A DNA stretch of 20,476 nucleotides from Hypsibius dujardini (taxonomy: Eukaryota; Tardigrada; Eutardigrada; Parachela; Hypsibiidae), in contig LRSR01007134.1 of the NCBI GenBank assembly GCA_001579985.1, positions 1-20,476 of the forward strand, written 5' to 3'. Positions 18,765 through 20,476 of this stretch are shown here, in pieces. A model generated the notes under the pieces. The model was not told where the DNA came from and did not search any database. It saw nothing but the letters and a program-made list of their open reading frames with translations. How positions within the stretch are numbered: the stretch's first letter is position 1; every line of letters begins with the position of its first letter. The translations under genes were made by a program, and so were the position numbers.

Positions 18765-20307
18765 GGTGCGAGGTGGCGGTCGAAGCGATAAAAACCGCGG
18801 AAGCTCCTGGCAAAGGCAGTCACAACGACGAAAGTTCCCCACCAAAGGTTCCGCCAAAACACCGTCGCACCTCAAAAGACGAAGTCTAAACAAGAACACA
18901 TAGGATAAAAAGGGCGTCGGAATGCGTGGCCGGTGAAGTGTGTATGTTATGCAGGCAGAATCGGGGACTCCGGGGAGCGCAATGGAGATGACCAGCGGGA
19001 ATCCTCTTCACTTGGCCATTTCGAGCTCAAGATGATGGTGTAGCTGTTCGGAAGCAGGATGGTAAGTTGGACAAGTCCAAGGGAAATCGTCTTGGCCGGT
19101 CAGCAGTGATGGGAGTAAGCGAAAAGAAAATTGTCCGACTGCAGAAATGAACTAAGCTTTCTGGGGTCTCGAATATTCCCCCCACATTTGCTACGCGTGA
19201 ACGACAACATGCCAACGAGAAATGAGCCGTGCGTGTTGAAAAGGGGACCAGTGCTGGACTGCTCAATTCGAGTGCTGGTCATAGCTGGAAACAGTTCGTC
19301 CCTGTGAGAAGTGGTTTAATTTCAACTGCCAATACAACAGCAATTGCTGCGTACGGAAAACAAACCAATCAGCTGCTTGCCCGTATAGCCAATGCAACAG
19401 CAATTGCTGCGTACGGAAAACAAATCAATCAGCTGCTTGCCCGTATGGCCAATGCAACAGGAACTGCTGCGTACGGAAAACAAATCAATCAGCTGCTTGC
19501 CGGTATAGCGGGATTGTGTCTTTTTCCTACGCTCGAACACGAACTCGTATTAGTGTATTTTTAAAAAATAGAGGAAAATAGAGAGAGGTTTCAACCAGTT
19601 TCATAAATTAACTGTCATTTGTGGTTTAAATCGGCGATCTAACAACCTGGTTCAACTACCGATTCTTGTCTTACGTCACAGAGACCGTTATATAATGTTT
19701 GCATGGTGGTCTTGGCTCATGTGCTTACTATCTTCCGTAAAACAAAGCAATTACAATATTTTTGCTCTGTGACTTTGGGGAATGTTAGTAAACTCTTACA
19801 ACCCTAATTCTTATAAAGTGCGCCACAGCTTCTCGGATGGAACTTGGGCTGACCATTGCAACAGTAACTAAGCTCGATTTCTAGAATTCCCTGTATCAGA
19901 TCACGTGTTCTCCGTAGGTGTAACACCTATTGGGTAAAGCTAAGTATAGGAAGAACGCCCACTATGTATTTTTCAGCGGGTTCAGCAAATGTGCGTGTGC
20001 GGCGGTTCATTTCCTCAACGCACTTTGACTGACTGTCCGTCTACCGTCGAACTCCCCATGAGTGCAACTTGCTACTGGCAGTAGTATAGCGCACAACATT
20101 ATTCATAACACTCGGGCTGACCTGGAATTTCAGCTTTTTTCTTGACCTCCGCACTGGTCGTCCACTCCCACAAAAATGATCTCCTTTTTCAAATTTTAGC
20201 ACCTTCCAATTTCTTCCATTCATTTCTGCATTCATTTCGTCGCCACTCGAGAAACGGGAGCGGAATTTCGACTCGGACTATCGCGTCACCGTGTGCCGTA
20301 TAATAAC
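18765..20307. other. Head-to-head intergenic region between DPF-SAM paralogues
   Basis: About 1.5 kb separate the two divergent starts. No family-like protein was found. It contains the 60 bp triple repeat at 19328-19507 and should hold both promoters. Short frames on both strands (for example 19027-19266 minus and 20041-20235 minus) show no recognisable features. Confidence 0.6.
19328..19507 (+). repeat. 60 bp tandem repeat, 3 units
   Basis: There are three exact-period 60 bp units (19328-19387, 19388-19447, 19448-19507) with only a few substitutions, each containing GCTGCGTACGGAAAACAAA and CAATCAGCTGCTTGCC. Because 60 is divisible by three, frames run through on both strands. The plus frame (19229-19564) gives a 20-residue repeat of the type ATAIAAYGKQINQLLARIAN. 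No start context, splice signals or homology support a real protein, so it is listed as a minisatellite. Confidence 0.9.
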
Positions 20308-20476
20308 ATGACTATGGAGACGATGAGCAGCGACCCTGTGGTGGTACACAACCATCTGCCCACTCGCGAGAGTTCCCGCAAGGTAGCCCTGCTCCCCCAC
20401 TTTTCCACTTTCAAAACGGTGGAAATAATTTTCTTAAATTCCAGCGTACACCCAAGTCGATGGGTCCGGATTTCAT
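20308..20476 (+). CDS. Paralogue of the DPF-SAM gene, 5' end only (runs off right edge)
   Basis: Exon 1, 20308-20382, encodes MTMETMSSDPVVVHNHLP and then TRESSRK. A GT-AG intron of 62 bp follows, and exon 2 begins at 20445 with RTPKSMGPDF before the window ends. The join PTRE-S-RK / RTxKxMGPDF, with a phase-0 intron between the Lys and Arg codons, is the same as in the minus-strand DPF-SAM gene (PTRELSGRK / RTRKTMGPDF). Homology therefore rests on protein identity and a shared intron position. Nearby in-frame ATGs (at 20314 and 20323) are alternative starts. Whether the DPF and SAM parts are retained cannot be seen. Confidence 0.75.
   Translation, partial: MTMETMSSDPVVVHNHLPTRESSRKVALLPHFSTFKTVEIIFLNSSVHPSRWVRIS

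Noticed and set aside
18190-18903. 237-codon plus-strand frame
   Set aside because: It is antisense to DPF-SAM exons at 18107-18470 and 18669-18764, whose protein motifs are unmistakable; composition is Ser/Arg-rich as expected of a shadow.
19229-19564. 111-codon repeat-bearing plus frame
   Set aside because: The open frame is explained by a 60 bp repeat period, and the opposite strand is equally open. No independent coding evidence.

Overview
This window is eukaryotic nuclear DNA from a compact animal genome. It is gene-dense, with many short GT-AG introns, many of only 45-80 bp. It encodes UFM1, an RDH13-like retinol dehydrogenase, a NUP205 homologue, LSM7 and a double-PHD/SAM chromatin protein. 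Several introns and spacers carry ATTG/CAAT-rich simple repeats. The gene set points to a metazoan, and the compactness to a small-genome invertebrate (ecdysozoan or tardigrade-like is only a guess). No bacterial operon structure, CRISPR, tRNA or rRNA was seen. All exon models were read by hand from splice sites, frame continuity and remembered family sequences; none rests on a database search.

Layout, left to right. (1) 50-2937, minus: eleven exons of a NUP205-type nucleoporin running off the left edge, with no visible N-terminal third. (2) 3100-3698, minus: a three-exon, 90-residue protein of unknown role. (3) 3855-4100: a putative hAT-like miniature element. (4) 4534-8410, plus: a twelve-exon, 799-residue orphan protein with helical ends and an acidic/proline-rich middle. 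(5) 8819-8969: palindromic element copy 1, then a non-LTR reverse-transcriptase tail fragment (9121-9525, minus). (6) 9894-10492, minus: LSM7, with palindromic element copy 2 (10659-10810) just upstream. (7) 11126-12877, plus: a nine-exon basic protein with a chromo-like segment. (8) 13469-13903, plus: UFM1, with a CRE/UPRE-like promoter cluster and a tandemly duplicated C-terminal maturation site. (9) 14206-14557, minus: a small coiled-coil protein resembling SNAPC5, divergent from (10) 14831-16356, plus: an RDH13-like dehydrogenase. (11) 16623-18764, minus: a 479-residue double-PHD-finger plus SAM protein. (12) 20308 to the right edge, plus: the first exons of a paralogue of gene 11, arranged head to head.

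The genes are mostly housekeeping or nuclear (nuclear pore, RNA decay/splicing, snRNA transcription, chromatin reading, ufmylation, retinoid metabolism). They look like independent neighbours rather than one pathway. The most notable points are the duplicated UFM1 tail, two palindromic elements whose arms differ by compensated substitutions, the head-to-head DPF-SAM pair, and the NUP205 gene that appears to start mid-protein.
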